Positions 34,793 to 44,400 of a stretch of 64,000 nucleotides of DNA are shown here, one piece after another. The notes beneath the pieces are model-generated. The model did not search any database, was not told the DNA's origin, and worked only from the letters and a program-made list of their open reading frames with translations. How positions within the stretch are numbered: the stretch's first letter is position 1; every line of letters starts with the position of its first letter. The position numbers were made by a program, and so were the translations under genes. This stretch comes from Jatrophihabitans_A sp035248685 (GTDB lineage Bacteria > Actinomycetota > Actinomycetes > Mycobacteriales > Jatrophihabitantaceae), in NCBI GenBank assembly GCA_035248685.1, contig DATFHF010000024.1:60943-124942 (forward strand), read 5' to 3'.

Positions 34793-37552
34793 GTGACTCG
34801 CGATCGCTACAGCATCATCACCGACGGGCTGCCGAGCCAACTGCCGGACATCGATCCGGGCGAGACCCGGGAGTGGATCGAGTCCTTCGACGGAGCGGTC
34901 GACCACGACGGTCGCCAGCGCGCGCGGTTCCTGCTGCTGAAGCTGCTCGAGCGGGCTCGGGAGCGCCAGGTGGGGGTGCCGGCGCTGCGCAGCACCGACT
35001 ACATCAACTCGATCCCACCCGAACGGGAGCCATGGTTCCCCGGCGATGAGCACATCGAACGCCGAATCCGGGCCTACATCCGGTGGAACGCCGCGATCAT
35101 GGTTAGCCGGGCCAACAAGTACCTCGGTGTGGGCGGCCACATCGCCACCTACGCTTCGGCCGCCTCACTGTACGAAGTTGGCTTCAACCATTTCTTCCGC
35201 GGCAAAGATCTGGCTTCCGGGATGGGCGACCAGATCTACTTCCAGGGCCACGCCGCGCCCGGCATCTACGCCCGCGCGTTCCTGGAAGGCCGGCTCACCG
35301 AGCGACACCTGGACGGCTTCCGGCAGGAAAAATCACACGCCCCGTACGGCCTGTCGTCCTACCCGCACCCGCGGCTGATGCCGGACTTCTGGGAGTTCCC
35401 CACCGTCTCGATGGGCCTGGGCCCGATCAGTGCCATCTACCAGGGCCGGTTCAACCGCTACCTGGCCGCCCGTGGCATCGCCGACACCGCCAACTCCCAC
35501 GTCTGGGCGTTCCTCGGCGACGGCGAGATGGACGAGGTGGAGTCCCTCGGCGCGATCGGGGTGGCCGCCCGCGAGGAGCTGGACAACCTCACCTTCGTCA
35601 TCAACTGCAACCTTCAGCGGCTGGACGGCCCGGTGCGCGGCAACGGCAAGATCATCCAGGAGCTGGAGTCGTACTTCCGGGGTGCCGGCTGGAACGTGAT
35701 CAAGGTGATCTGGGGCCGAGACTGGGACCGACTGCTGGCCCAGGACCGCGACGGCGTGCTGGTGAACAAGATGAACACCACCCCGGACGGTCAGTTCCAG
35801 ACCTACACCGTGGAATCCGGCGCCTACATCAGGGAGAATTTCTTCGGCGACGACCCGCGACTGCGCAAGATGGTCGAGGATCTGTCCGACGACGACCTGC
35901 GGGTGCTGTCTCGCGGCGGCCATGATTACCGCAAGGTGTACGCCGCGTTCGCCTCGGCCCGGGCGCACGTGGGCCAGCCGACGGTGATCTTGGCGCACAC
36001 CATCAAGGGCTGGACGTTGGAGAGCTTCGAGGGCCGCAACGCCACCCACCAGATGAAGAAGCTGACCAAGGCCGACCTCAAGGCGTTCCGCGACCGGCTC
36101 TACCTGCCGATCAGCGACGAGGCGCTGGACGCCGACCTGCCGCCGTACTACCACCCCGGCGACAAGTCCGACGAGATCCAGTACATGAAGGAACGCCGGG
36201 AGGCGCTCGGCGGATCGCTGCCCAAGCGGGTCAACCGGTCCAAGCCGCTCACCCTGCCGCAACCGCAGGCCAGCGCCTACGCCGACCTGAAGAAGGGTTC
36301 CGGGAAGCAGCAGGTAGCCACCACCCAGGTGATCGTCCGGCTGTTCAAGGACCTGATGCGGGACAAGGAGATCGGCAGCCGGTTCGTCCCGATCATTCCG
36401 GACGAGGCCCGCACCTTCGGCCTGGACGCGATCTTCCCGACCGCCAAGATCTACTCCCCGCACGGCCAGGAGTACGACGCCGTGGACCGGGATATGTTGC
36501 TGTCCTACAAGGAGTCCACGCTCGGCCAGATCCTGCACGAGGGCATCAGCGAGGCCGGTTCCACCGCGTCGCTGATCGCGGCCGGCACCGCCTACGCCAC
36601 CCACGGCCAGCCGATGATCCCGTTCTACATCTTCTACTCGATGTTCGGCTTCCAGCGGACCGGCGACCAGTTCTGGCAGTTCGCCGACCAGCTCGGCCGG
36701 GGCTTCGTGCTCGGTGCCACCGCCGGCCGCACCACGCTGACCGGCGAAGGGCTCCAGCACGCCGACGGGCACTCCCAGCTGCTCGCCTCCACCAACCCGG
36801 CGGCGATCACCTACGACCCGGCTTACGCCTACGAGATCGCACACATCGTCGAGTCCGGCCTGCGCCGGATGTACGGGTCGACCCAGCAGCACCCGCACGG
36901 CGAGGACGTGTTCTTCTACCTCACCATCTACAACGAGCCGATCCAACAGCCGGCTGAACCGGCGGAGGTCGACGTCGAGGGCATCCTGCGCGGCCTGCAT
37001 CGGGTGTCCGCCGGGCTGGCCGAGCCCGGGCGGCCGCGGGCCCAAATACTCGCCTCCGGGGTGGCGTTGCCGTGGGCGATGCGCGCCCAGGAGCTGCTCG
37101 GCCAGGACTGGGGGGTTGATGCCGACGTCTGGTCGGTGACCTCGTGGAATGAACTACGACGAGATGCGCTTGTCGCCGACGAGCACAACCTGCTCAACCC
37201 GGAGGCCGAGCCGCGCACGCCGTACCTCACCGGCAAGCTGGCGGATACCAGCGGCCCGGTGGTGGCGGTGTCGGACTACATGCGCGCGGTGCCGGACCAG
37301 ATCGCGCAGTGGGTGCTGGGCGCGCAGCGGGAATGGAGCTCGCTGGGTGCCGACGGCTTCGGCTTCGCCGACACCCGCGGCGCGGCCCGGCGGTTCTTCC
37401 ACATCGACGCCGAATCCATCGTGGTGAACGTGCTGGCCCAGCTGGCCAAGCGTGGCGAGGTCAAGCCGGACGCGGCCCGGGAAGCGATGGACAAGTACTC
37501 GGTGCTCGATGTGGCCGCCGCCGAAGCCGGCTCAGCGGCCGGCGACTCCTGA
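34793..37552 (+). CDS. aceE: pyruvate dehydrogenase E1, homodimeric type
   Basis: About 919 aa. Homodimeric E1 of the pyruvate dehydrogenase complex: ThDP motif G-D-G-E-M-D-E with its distant N-C-N, VGFNHFFRG, the pyrimidine domain region (QILHEGISEAGSTASL), and the C-terminal transketolase-like domain. It decarboxylates pyruvate and acetylates the E2 lipoyl group. GTG 34793 is preferred because AAGGAG lies 9 nt upstream; ATG 34775 is a possible alternative. The neighbours (FasR-like, fab operon) place acetyl-CoA supply near fatty-acid synthesis. Its end overlaps the convergent sirtuin gene by 21 nt. Confidence 0.96.
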   Translation: MTRDRYSIITDGLPSQLPDIDPGETREWIESFDGAVDHDGRQRARFLLLKLLERARERQVGVPALRSTDYINSIPPEREPWFPGDEHIERRIRAYIRWNAAIMVSRANKYLGVGGHIATYASAASLYEVGFNHFFRGKDLASGMGDQIYFQGHAAPGIYARAFLEGRLTERHLDGFRQEKSHAPYGLSSYPHPRLMPDFWEFPTVSMGLGPISAIYQGRFNRYLAARGIADTANSHVWAFLGDGEMDEVESLGAIGVAAREELDNLTFVINCNLQRLDGPVRGNGKIIQELESYFRGAGWNVIKVIWGRDWDRLLAQDRDGVLVNKMNTTPDGQFQTYTVESGAYIRENFFGDDPRLRKMVEDLSDDDLRVLSRGGHDYRKVYAAFASARAHVGQPTVILAHTIKGWTLESFEGRNATHQMKKLTKADLKAFRDRLYLPISDEALDADLPPYYHPGDKSDEIQYMKERREALGGSLPKRVNRSKPLTLPQPQASAYADLKKGSGKQQVATTQVIVRLFKDLMRDKEIGSRFVPIIPDEARTFGLDAIFPTAKIYSPHGQEYDAVDRDMLLSYKESTLGQILHEGISEAGSTASLIAAGTAYATHGQPMIPFYIFYSMFGFQRTGDQFWQFADQLGRGFVLGATAGRTTLTGEGLQHADGHSQLLASTNPAAITYDPAYAYEIAHIVESGLRRMYGSTQQHPHGEDVFFYLTIYNEPIQQPAEPAEVDVEGILRGLHRVSAGLAEPGRPRAQILASGVALPWAMRAQELLGQDWGVDADVWSVTSWNELRRDALVADEHNLLNPEAEPRTPYLTGKLADTSGPVVAVSDYMRAVPDQIAQWVLGAQREWSSLGADGFGFADTRGAARRFFHIDAESIVVNVLAQLAKRGEVKPDAAREAMDKYSVLDVAAAEAGSAAGDS

Positions 37553-38437
37553 GCCGACGGCCGAATCCGGCGCTGGGCCGGCCAGCTGCCGGCTCAGCCC
37601 GCTGAGCACCCGTCCCAGCGGCGCGTCTATTCGCAGCTGGGCGTATGAATCACCCCGGGTCTCGCCCTGGTTCACGATGATCACCGGGATGCCGAGCTGC
37701 GCCGCCCGCCGGACGAACCGGAAGCCGGACGCCACGGTCAGCGACGAACCCAACACCAGCACCAGCCGGCTGGCCGCCACCAGCGTGTAACACTGCGCCA
37801 CTCGCTCCGGCGGGACGTTCTCACCGAAGAACACCACGTCCGGCTTGAGCGGTCCGGACCGGCAGCCCAGGCAGTCCACCAACCGGAATTCCCGCACCTG
37901 CCGATCGTGCAGGTCGACGTCACCGTCCGGCTTGGCGGCCGGCACGCCGGCCGGTGTCGACACCACCGGATTGGCCGCCAGGAACCGTGCGTGCAGCTCG
38001 TCCCGCGGGCTGATCTGCTTGCAGCGCAGGCAAATCACTCTGGCCAGGCCGCCGTGCAGCTCAATCACCGGGGCCGCGCCGGCAGCCTGGTGCAAGCCGT
38101 CGACGTTCTGGGTGATGATCGCAGACAGCTGCCCGGCGCGCTGCAATTCGGCGACCGCGCGGTGCCCGGCGTTCGGCTCGGCCCGGACGACCGACTGCCA
38201 GCCGTGGTGGCTGCGCGCCCAGTACCGCTGCCGGGCCTGCGGGCTGCCGACGAACTCCCGGTAGGTCATCGGGGTGGCTGGACGCAGCCGGCCGGTCGGG
38301 CCGCGGTAGTCCGGGATCCCGGACTCGGTGGACAGACCGGCGCCGGACAGCACCAGGGTGCCCGCCGGGCCGGCCGAGCCGAGCGCGGCAGCCAGCCTGG
38401 ACACTCCGACATCTGGGTCATGAATCAGCTCGGCCAC
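37532..38437 (-). CDS. Sir2-family NAD-dependent protein deacylase
   Basis: About 301 aa. Sirtuin motifs G-A-G-L-S-T-E-S-G-I-P-D-Y-R-G, TQNVDGLH, HGG, and the zinc ligands CLRC and CLGC are present, with GSSLTV and VNQGET. It removes acyl groups from lysines using NAD. Start GTG 38437 is chosen to avoid a 12-nt gap to the divergent regulator; ATG 38467 is an alternative. Substrates are unknown. Confidence 0.9.
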   Translation of the reverse strand: MAELIHDPDVGVSRLAAALGSAGPAGTLVLSGAGLSTESGIPDYRGPTGRLRPATPMTYREFVGSPQARQRYWARSHHGWQSVVRAEPNAGHRAVAELQRAGQLSAIITQNVDGLHQAAGAAPVIELHGGLARVICLRCKQISPRDELHARFLAANPVVSTPAGVPAAKPDGDVDLHDRQVREFRLVDCLGCRSGPLKPDVVFFGENVPPERVAQCYTLVAASRLVLVLGSSLTVASGFRFVRRAAQLGIPVIIVNQGETRGDSYAQLRIDAPLGRVLSGLSRQLAGPAPDSAVGSGVAGR

Positions 38438-38478
38438 CGTTCGACAGTACGACGCGGCGGCGGGCATAGGCTGCCGCT

Positions 38479-39756
38479 GTGGCAAGCGGCCTGAGCGAGG
38501 CGACGATCCGGCGGATCGAGCAGTCTTCCGGCACGCTGGCCACCCGCAGCGTGGCCCGAATGGACGAGCAGCTCGCCTGGTTTCGGTTGCTGCCGCCGGA
38601 CCAGCGGTCCTGGGTGATGGTGGTGGCGCAGGCCGGGGTCGGCTCCTTCGTCCGCTGGCTGCGCTCGCCGGAGGAAGAAGTGCGGCTGTCCGAAGAAGTG
38701 TTCAGCGCCGCGCCCCGGGAGCTGGCCCGCCGGCTGTCGCTGCAACAGACCGTGGAGCTGGTTCGGCAGACCATCGCGGTGGTAGAGGAGCACCTCCCGG
38801 AGCTGGCCGGACCCGGTGATGCGCACGCGGTGGCCGACGCCATGCTGCGGTTCTCCCGGGAGATCGCGTTTGCCGCGGCCCGGGTCTACGCCAGCGCGGC
38901 CGAGACCCGAGGCGCCTGGGACGCCCGGATGGAAGCCATGGTGATCGACGGGCTGGTCCGTCCGGACGGGACGCCGACCGACCGGTCGCCGGTCACCCAG
39001 CTGGCGGCGCTGGGCTGGCGGGCCGAGGGCGCGGTCAGCACCGTGGTCGGCTCGGTGGCCGCCGACCGGGATCCGGAGGAGGTGCTGGAAGCGGTGCACC
39101 GCGCCGCCCGCCGAGCGCGGATGGACGCGCTGGCCGGGGTGCACGGCGGCCGGTTGGTGGTACTGGTGGGTGGCATCTCCGACCCGATCCAGGCAGCCAA
39201 CGCGGTGTTGGCGGAGTTCGCGCCGGGCCCGGTGGTGGTCGGCGGCATCGAGCCGGGGAGTTCGGGATTGGCCACCACCACCGCGGCCGCGCTGAGCGGT
39301 CTGCGTGCGGTGGCCGGCTGGCCGAACGCGCCACGTCCGGTGGCTGCCGAGGATCTGCTCCCCGAACGGATCCTCAACGGCGACCGGGCCGCCTGCGAAC
39401 AGCTGCTGGACACCGTGTACCAGCCACTGACCGAGGCCGGTGACGCGATCCTGGACACGGTGGTTGCCTACCTCGACAACGGGCGGTCGCTGGAATCGGC
39501 GGCCCGACTGCTGTTCGTGCATCCCAACACGGTCCGGTACCGGCTGCGGCGCGCCGCCGAGCTGTGCGGCCGGGCGCCGACCGAGGCGCGCGGGGCGTTC
39601 ACCATCCAACTGGCGCTGGTGCTGGGGCGGCTGGCCGGCTCGGCTGGCACCGGGCCGGCCGCCGTCGACGAGCTGGCCGCCGTCGACGAGCTGGCCGCTG
39701 TGACTCGAGTGGCCGGCAGTCCCGCGCTGCCGGCCGAAAAGAGTATCGGCCACTAG
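38479..39756 (+). CDS. fasR: PucR-family regulator, FasR-like
   Basis: 425 aa. A helical N-terminal half, a GGDEF-like middle (HGGRLVVLVGGIS...VLAEFAPGPVVVGGI), and the C-terminal PucR HTH (ILDTVVAYLDNGRSLESAARLLFVHPNTVRYRLRRA). In Streptomyces coelicolor, the PucR-type FasR lies before fabD and activates the fab operon; same position here. A perfect 18-bp tandem duplication (39661-39678 and 39679-39696) encodes AVDELA twice near the C-terminus. Confidence 0.86.
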   Translation: MASGLSEATIRRIEQSSGTLATRSVARMDEQLAWFRLLPPDQRSWVMVVAQAGVGSFVRWLRSPEEEVRLSEEVFSAAPRELARRLSLQQTVELVRQTIAVVEEHLPELAGPGDAHAVADAMLRFSREIAFAAARVYASAAETRGAWDARMEAMVIDGLVRPDGTPTDRSPVTQLAALGWRAEGAVSTVVGSVAADRDPEEVLEAVHRAARRARMDALAGVHGGRLVVLVGGISDPIQAANAVLAEFAPGPVVVGGIEPGSSGLATTTAAALSGLRAVAGWPNAPRPVAAEDLLPERILNGDRAACEQLLDTVYQPLTEAGDAILDTVVAYLDNGRSLESAARLLFVHPNTVRYRLRRAAELCGRAPTEARGAFTIQLALVLGRLAGSAGTGPAAVDELAAVDELAAVTRVAGSPALPAEKSIGH

Positions 39757-39790
39757 TGATAACGCTGCATTGCAATCGCTTACATTCAGC

Positions 39791-39824
39791 CTACAAATCC
39801 CCCGGTTTGTAGCTACCCTACAAA
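39791..39824. promoter_or_regulatory. candidate FasR operator before fabD
   Basis: CTACAAA (39791-39797), TTTGTAG (39806-39812) and CTACAAA (39818-39824): the first two make a perfect 7-bp inverted repeat with an 8-bp spacer, and a third direct copy follows. They lie 68-101 nt upstream of fabD in its only upstream gap. Confidence 0.5.
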
Positions 39825-39891
39825 CGAACGCGCTCAACCCTGTGCGTTGCGTGCTCGCCGAAACCGGGTGCGAGACGGCACTCTGTGAATA

Positions 39892-41058
39892 GTGATAGCT
39901 GTTCTCGCCCCAGGCCAAGGTGCACAGACGCCCGGGATGCTCCTCCCTTGGCTCGAGCTGGACGGTGTCGCCGAGCAGGTAGCCGGCTATTCCGAACTGG
40001 CGCAGCTGGATCTCACCCGGCTCGGCACCACCGCCAGCGCCGAGGAGATCGTGGACACCGCGATCACCCAGCCGCTGATCGTGACGATGGGCCTGGTCAC
40101 GGCCCGTCAATTGAAGTTCGGCCCGGTCGTGGTGGCCGGCCACAGCATCGGCGAGGTCACCGCCGCCTGCGTCGCTGGCGTGTTGACCGACGAACAGGCG
40201 ATTACCTTCGCCGCCCGCCGCGGTCAGGAGATGGCCGCGGCCTGCCAGGCAGCCGACACCGGGATGGCTGCCGCGCTGGGTGGCGATCCGGAAGCGGTGG
40301 TGGCCGCGATCATCGCGCGTGGTTTGACGCCGGCCAACCGCAACGGTGCCGGTCAGATCGTCGCGGCCGGCGCCAGCGAGGCGATTCAGGATCTGGTTGC
40401 CCATCCGCCGGAGGGCGTCCGGTTCCGCCTGTTGCCGGTTGCCGGCGCCTTCCACACCGACTACATGCGCTCGGCCGAACAGAGCCTGCGCGCGGTAGCC
40501 GCCGAAATCCAGCCGGCCGACCCGCGCCAGATCCTGCTGTCCAACGCGGACGGCACCGCCGTCACCGACGGGCGCACGGTGCTCGCCCGGCTGGTCGCGC
40601 AGGTGACCCGGCCGGTCCGCTGGGACCTGTGCCTGAACACCATGCGGGAACTGGGCGTCCGCGCCACCATCGAACTGGCCCCGGCCAAGACCCTGACCGG
40701 GATCGCCAAGCGCGAACTGGCCGGCGTCCAACTGCTGCCGCTGAAGGGCCCGGAAGACCTCGAGGCTGCGCGGCAACTGCTGGCCACCGAGAACGAAGAT
40801 CAGTACACAACCAACGACCCGGACATCCGGGTCGTGAGCACCCCCAGCCAGGGCATCTTCACCCGGGCCCGAGGCGTGGAAGCCGGTGCCGCCATCGTCG
40901 GTGGCACCCGGCTCGGCACCGTTCGCACCAACCGCGACGAGCTCGCTATCGTGGCGCCGGTCTCCGGCGTCCTGGCCGAGTGGTTCCGCAACGACGGCGA
41001 CATCGTCGGTGCCGGCCTGCCGGTCGCTCGTCTGTCCACCGGAAGCGAGGCACGATGA
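39892..41058 (+). CDS. fabD: malonyl-CoA:ACP transacylase with C-terminal lipoyl-like domain
   Basis: 388 aa. The transacylase fold (about 1-300) has PGQGAQ, G-H-S-I-G-E-V with catalytic Ser, and the GAFHTDYM His. It loads malonyl groups onto ACP. Residues about 310-385 form an extra barrel-sandwich (biotinyl/lipoyl-like) domain: VSTPSQGIFTRARGVE... and IVAPVSGVLAEWFRNDGDIVGAGLPVARL. The lysine that would carry lipoate or biotin (hairpin of RTNRDE) is absent, so it is not modified. Start GTG 39892. Overlaps fabH by 4 nt (ATGA). Confidence 0.92.
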   Translation: MIAVLAPGQGAQTPGMLLPWLELDGVAEQVAGYSELAQLDLTRLGTTASAEEIVDTAITQPLIVTMGLVTARQLKFGPVVVAGHSIGEVTAACVAGVLTDEQAITFAARRGQEMAAACQAADTGMAAALGGDPEAVVAAIIARGLTPANRNGAGQIVAAGASEAIQDLVAHPPEGVRFRLLPVAGAFHTDYMRSAEQSLRAVAAEIQPADPRQILLSNADGTAVTDGRTVLARLVAQVTRPVRWDLCLNTMRELGVRATIELAPAKTLTGIAKRELAGVQLLPLKGPEDLEAARQLLATENEDQYTTNDPDIRVVSTPSQGIFTRARGVEAGAAIVGGTRLGTVRTNRDELAIVAPVSGVLAEWFRNDGDIVGAGLPVARLSTGSEAR

Positions 41059-42026
41059 CCGTCCGTCTCACAGTTCCCGCCCGCCCAGCCGGCACCCGGA
41101 TCGCCGGGTTCGGTCATTACCAGCCACCAAAGGTCGTCACCAACCAGGATCTCGTCAGCCGCGGCGTCAACACCAACGATGAATGGGTGCGCAGCCGGGT
41201 CGGCATCGTGGAACGGCGCTTCGCCGAAGACGAGACGATGATCGACATGGCGGTCAGCGCCGCCAGCAAGGCAATCGCCAACTCCGGCGTGGATCCGACC
41301 GAGATCGACCTGGTCATCCTGGCCACCTGCACCGGCAAGGCCCAGGTGCCCGGCGGTGCTGCCACCATCGCCAACAAGCTCGGACTGACCGCGCCGGGCG
41401 CCTACGACATCAACGCCGCCTGCGCCGGTTTCGTCTACGGGCTGTCGGCCGCGTCCAACGCGGTGATCACCGGCCAGGCCCGCACCGTGCTGATGGTCGG
41501 CTCGGAGAAGCTCACCGACTACGTGGATCTGTTCGACCGCGGCACCGGCATCATCTTCGGCGACGGCGCCGGCGCGGCAGTGGTGACGGCCAGCGATCAG
41601 CCCGAGATCGGTCCGGTCATCTGGGGCTCGGACGGCTCGAACGCACCGGCCATCACCACCGACCCGGAGTCGGTGACGCTGCGCCAAGAGGGCCAGACGG
41701 TGTTCCGGTGGGCCACCTCCAACATGGCTGGGGTGGCCGCGCAGGCCTGTGCCGCGGCCGGGCTGGAGCTGTCGGAGCTGGCGGCGTTCGTCCCGCACCA
41801 GGCCAACCTGCGGATCATCGACCTGATCGTGAAGAAGCTGGAGCTGCCGGAGTCGGTGGTGGTGGCTCGCGACATCGTCACTTCGGGGAACACCTCTTCG
41901 GCCTCGATCCCGATCGCGCTGTCGAAGCTGATCGAACGCGGCGAGGTGCACACCGGAGCCCCGGTGCTGATCGTCGGCTTCGGCGCCGGCCTGACCTACG
42001 CAGCCCAGGTGTTGCTGGCACCCTGA
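41055..42026 (+). CDS. fabH: 3-oxoacyl-ACP synthase III
   Basis: 323 aa. Cys-His-Asn catalytic triad visible: AACAGF, PHQANLRI, and SGNTSSASIP. It condenses a primer acyl-CoA with malonyl-ACP to start fatty-acid synthesis. Translationally coupled to fabD. The family normally has a length of about 320-340. Confidence 0.95.
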   Translation: MTVRLTVPARPAGTRIAGFGHYQPPKVVTNQDLVSRGVNTNDEWVRSRVGIVERRFAEDETMIDMAVSAASKAIANSGVDPTEIDLVILATCTGKAQVPGGAATIANKLGLTAPGAYDINAACAGFVYGLSAASNAVITGQARTVLMVGSEKLTDYVDLFDRGTGIIFGDGAGAAVVTASDQPEIGPVIWGSDGSNAPAITTDPESVTLRQEGQTVFRWATSNMAGVAAQACAAAGLELSELAAFVPHQANLRIIDLIVKKLELPESVVVARDIVTSGNTSSASIPIALSKLIERGEVHTGAPVLIVGFGAGLTYAAQVLLAP

Positions 42027-42154
42027 GACATGCGGTGTGCTGCTGGCTGGCGGAAGATCCAGTCAGCTGTTAGGAGATCCACGTCCGCTCCGTCCCGGAG
42101 TCGGGCGAATCCACGCCGGGCGGCGTCGCCCGATGCAGAGAGGCAGACAGACAA

Positions 42155-42400
42155 GTGGCATCCAACGAAGAGATCCTCAAGGGCATGGCCGAGATCCTCA
42201 ACGAGGTCGCCGATGTGGCCGAGGAAGACGTGACGGTCGACAAGTCCTTCACCGACGACTTGGACGTCGACTCGCTGTCCATGGTCGAGGTGGCAATGGC
42301 TGCCGAGGAAAAGTTCGGCGTGAAGATCCCGGACGAGGAACTGCCGAAGCTCAAGACGGTCGGCGACGCGGTCAACTACATCCACGCCAACCCCAGCTGA
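42155..42400 (+). CDS. acpP: acyl carrier protein
   Basis: 81 aa. The four-helix fold with the phosphopantetheine site D-S-L-S and acidic helix II. GTG 42155. Separated from fabH by 128 nt containing a likely leader but no gene, and from fabF by 70 nt. Confidence 0.95.
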   Translation: MASNEEILKGMAEILNEVADVAEEDVTVDKSFTDDLDVDSLSMVEVAMAAEEKFGVKIPDEELPKLKTVGDAVNYIHANPS

Positions 42401-42470
42401 CCCGACTCAGCGCTGTCGCCCACCGGCCGGTCGGGCACCCAGCTCATCCAGCACGGAAGGTATAACCCCG

Positions 42471-43724
42471 ATGACCCAGACCACGCGTAACGCCGGCGAC
42501 CCAGTGGTGGTGACCGGACTCGGAGCGACCACTCCGCTCGGCGGCGACGTGGCCTCGTTCTGGTCCGAGTTGCTCGCGGGCACCTCCGGGGTGGTCGCGC
42601 TGCCCTACGACTGGGCCGCCGACATCGCCGTTCGGATCGGTGCCCCGATGCGGGTCGACCCCACCTCGGTGCTGCCCCGGGTGCAGGCCCGGCGGCTGGA
42701 CCGGGCCGAGCAGGCCGCGCTGGTCGCCTCAGCGCAGGCCTGGGCCGACGCCGGCTTTACCGGCAAGACCACCGATAACGGACTGGATCCGTCCCGGGTG
42801 GCGGTGGTGATCGGCACCGGCATCGGCGGCGTGACCAGCCTGATCCACCAGCACGACATCCTGCTGGAACGGGGGCCGGACAAGGTCTCGCCGCTGATGA
42901 TTCCGATGAACATGCCGAACGGGCCGGCCGCCTACGTCGGACTGCAGATCGGCGCCCGAGCCGGCGTGCACACGGTCGTCAGCGCCTGCGCGTCCGGGGC
43001 CGAGGCGATCGGCTACGGCCTGGACCTGCTCCAGCTGGGCCGGGCCGACCTGGTGGTGGTGGGCGGCACCGAGGCCTGCATCCACCCACTGACCATCTCC
43101 GGTTTCGCGCAGATGCGTGCCATGTCGGGCCGCAACGACGACCCCGAGCGCGCCTCCCGTCCCTACGACAAGGGACGGGACGGTTTCGTGCTCGGCGAGG
43201 GTGCCGGGGTGCTGGTGCTGGAACGGCTGTCTTCGGCCAACGCCCGCGGTAAGAAGCCGTACGCGGTGCTCGGCGGGGCCGGCATGACCGCCGACTCCTA
43301 CGACATCGTCCAGCCGGATCCGGCCGGCGGCGGTCAGGCCGGCGCGGCCCGGCTGGCCATCGAGCGGTCCGGCATCAGCCGGTCGGACGTGGTGCATGTC
43401 AACGCGCACGCCACCTCGACGCCGGTCGGTGACATGGCCGAGGCGCGCTGGATCGCCGAGTTGCTCGGTGAGCAGACGGTGGTGTCGGCGACCAAGTCGA
43501 TGACCGGACACCTGCTCGGCGCGGCCGGCGCGATCGAGGCGGTTGCCTGCGTGCTGAGCGTGGCCAACGATGTGGTGCCGCCTACGATCAACCTGGACGA
43601 CCCGGAGGACGACCTATCGGTGGATGTGCCGACCAAGGCCCGCGAGATGGTCGTGACGGCAGCCCTGAACGACTCGTTCGGCTTCGGCGGCCACAACGCC
43701 AGCCTGCTGTTCCACAAGCTCTGA
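42471..43724 (+). CDS. fabF: 3-oxoacyl-ACP synthase II
   Basis: 417 aa. Catalytic Cys in SACASGAEAIGYG, His in NAHATSTPVGD and TKSMTGHLLGAAG. It elongates acyl-ACP chains. Last gene of the FAS II operon here; no fabG or fabI is in the window. Confidence 0.95.
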   Translation: MTQTTRNAGDPVVVTGLGATTPLGGDVASFWSELLAGTSGVVALPYDWAADIAVRIGAPMRVDPTSVLPRVQARRLDRAEQAALVASAQAWADAGFTGKTTDNGLDPSRVAVVIGTGIGGVTSLIHQHDILLERGPDKVSPLMIPMNMPNGPAAYVGLQIGARAGVHTVVSACASGAEAIGYGLDLLQLGRADLVVVGGTEACIHPLTISGFAQMRAMSGRNDDPERASRPYDKGRDGFVLGEGAGVLVLERLSSANARGKKPYAVLGGAGMTADSYDIVQPDPAGGGQAGAARLAIERSGISRSDVVHVNAHATSTPVGDMAEARWIAELLGEQTVVSATKSMTGHLLGAAGAIEAVACVLSVANDVVPPTINLDDPEDDLSVDVPTKAREMVVTAALNDSFGFGGHNASLLFHKL

Positions 43725-43742
43725 GCTGCTGGCGACTTGCTG

Positions 43743-44255
43743 TTAGACGACCTTGTGCAGCAGCACCACCGCTGAGCCGTCGCCGGCCGTCCGGTAGGGC
43801 TCGAGTTCCTCGTCCCAGGCCGAGCCGAGCAGCTCGTGCAGGCCGTGCGTGAACTCCTCACCGGACCGGGCCCGGCTGAGCAGGCCGCGCAGCCGCTCCT
43901 CGGCGACCACCAGGTCGCCGTTGGCCGACACCGCGCTGCGGTGGAAGCCTCGTCCGGGCACGTAGGCCAGCCGCTCGCCGTCGGTGGTGCCGGTGCCTTC
44001 CTCGGTGATCTCGAACCGCAGCATCGGCCAGCTCCGCAGCGCCGCCGACAGCGCCGCGGCGGTGCCGATCGGACCGACCCAAGTCGCTTCGGCCCGCAGC
44101 TGCCCGGCCGCGGCTGGCTGGGCCGTCCAATCGAGCCGGCAGGGATGGCCGAGCACGCCGGCCAGCGCCCATTCGACGTGCGGGCCGATGGCAGGCGGGC
44201 AGCAGTGAATGAACACCACACCTCGAGTGGTCGGGGCCACTTGAGCAGCAGACAT
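43743..44255 (-). CDS. DUF3145 family protein
   Basis: 170 aa; ATG 44255 has GGAGG 6 nt upstream. Conserved motifs GVVFIHCCPPAIGPHVEWAL, PGRGFHRSAVSANGDLVVAEERL and the C-terminal DEELEPYRTAGDGSAVVLLHKVV. Actinobacterial family of unknown function, often beside the fab operon. Convergent with fabF. Confidence 0.82.
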   Translation of the reverse strand: MSAAQVAPTTRGVVFIHCCPPAIGPHVEWALAGVLGHPCRLDWTAQPAAAGQLRAEATWVGPIGTAAALSAALRSWPMLRFEITEEGTGTTDGERLAYVPGRGFHRSAVSANGDLVVAEERLRGLLSRARSGEEFTHGLHELLGSAWDEELEPYRTAGDGSAVVLLHKVV

Positions 44256-44400
44256 CGCGCACCTCCGCAACTCGACGGCAACGTCTTCCCCAAGCGCGCC
44301 GTGCGCAGAACCGGTGGTACGTGAGTGCTAGTGGTGACTAGCCGTCATCATTGTGGCCCATGAGGCGTAAGAAAATCCAGCGGAGCGCCGAGTAGTCGGT

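Noticed and set aside
38425..40776. 783-aa minus-strand ORF antisense to the FasR-like and fabD genes
   Set aside because: Sense strand carries complete FasR-like and FabD proteins; the antisense frame lacks domain content.
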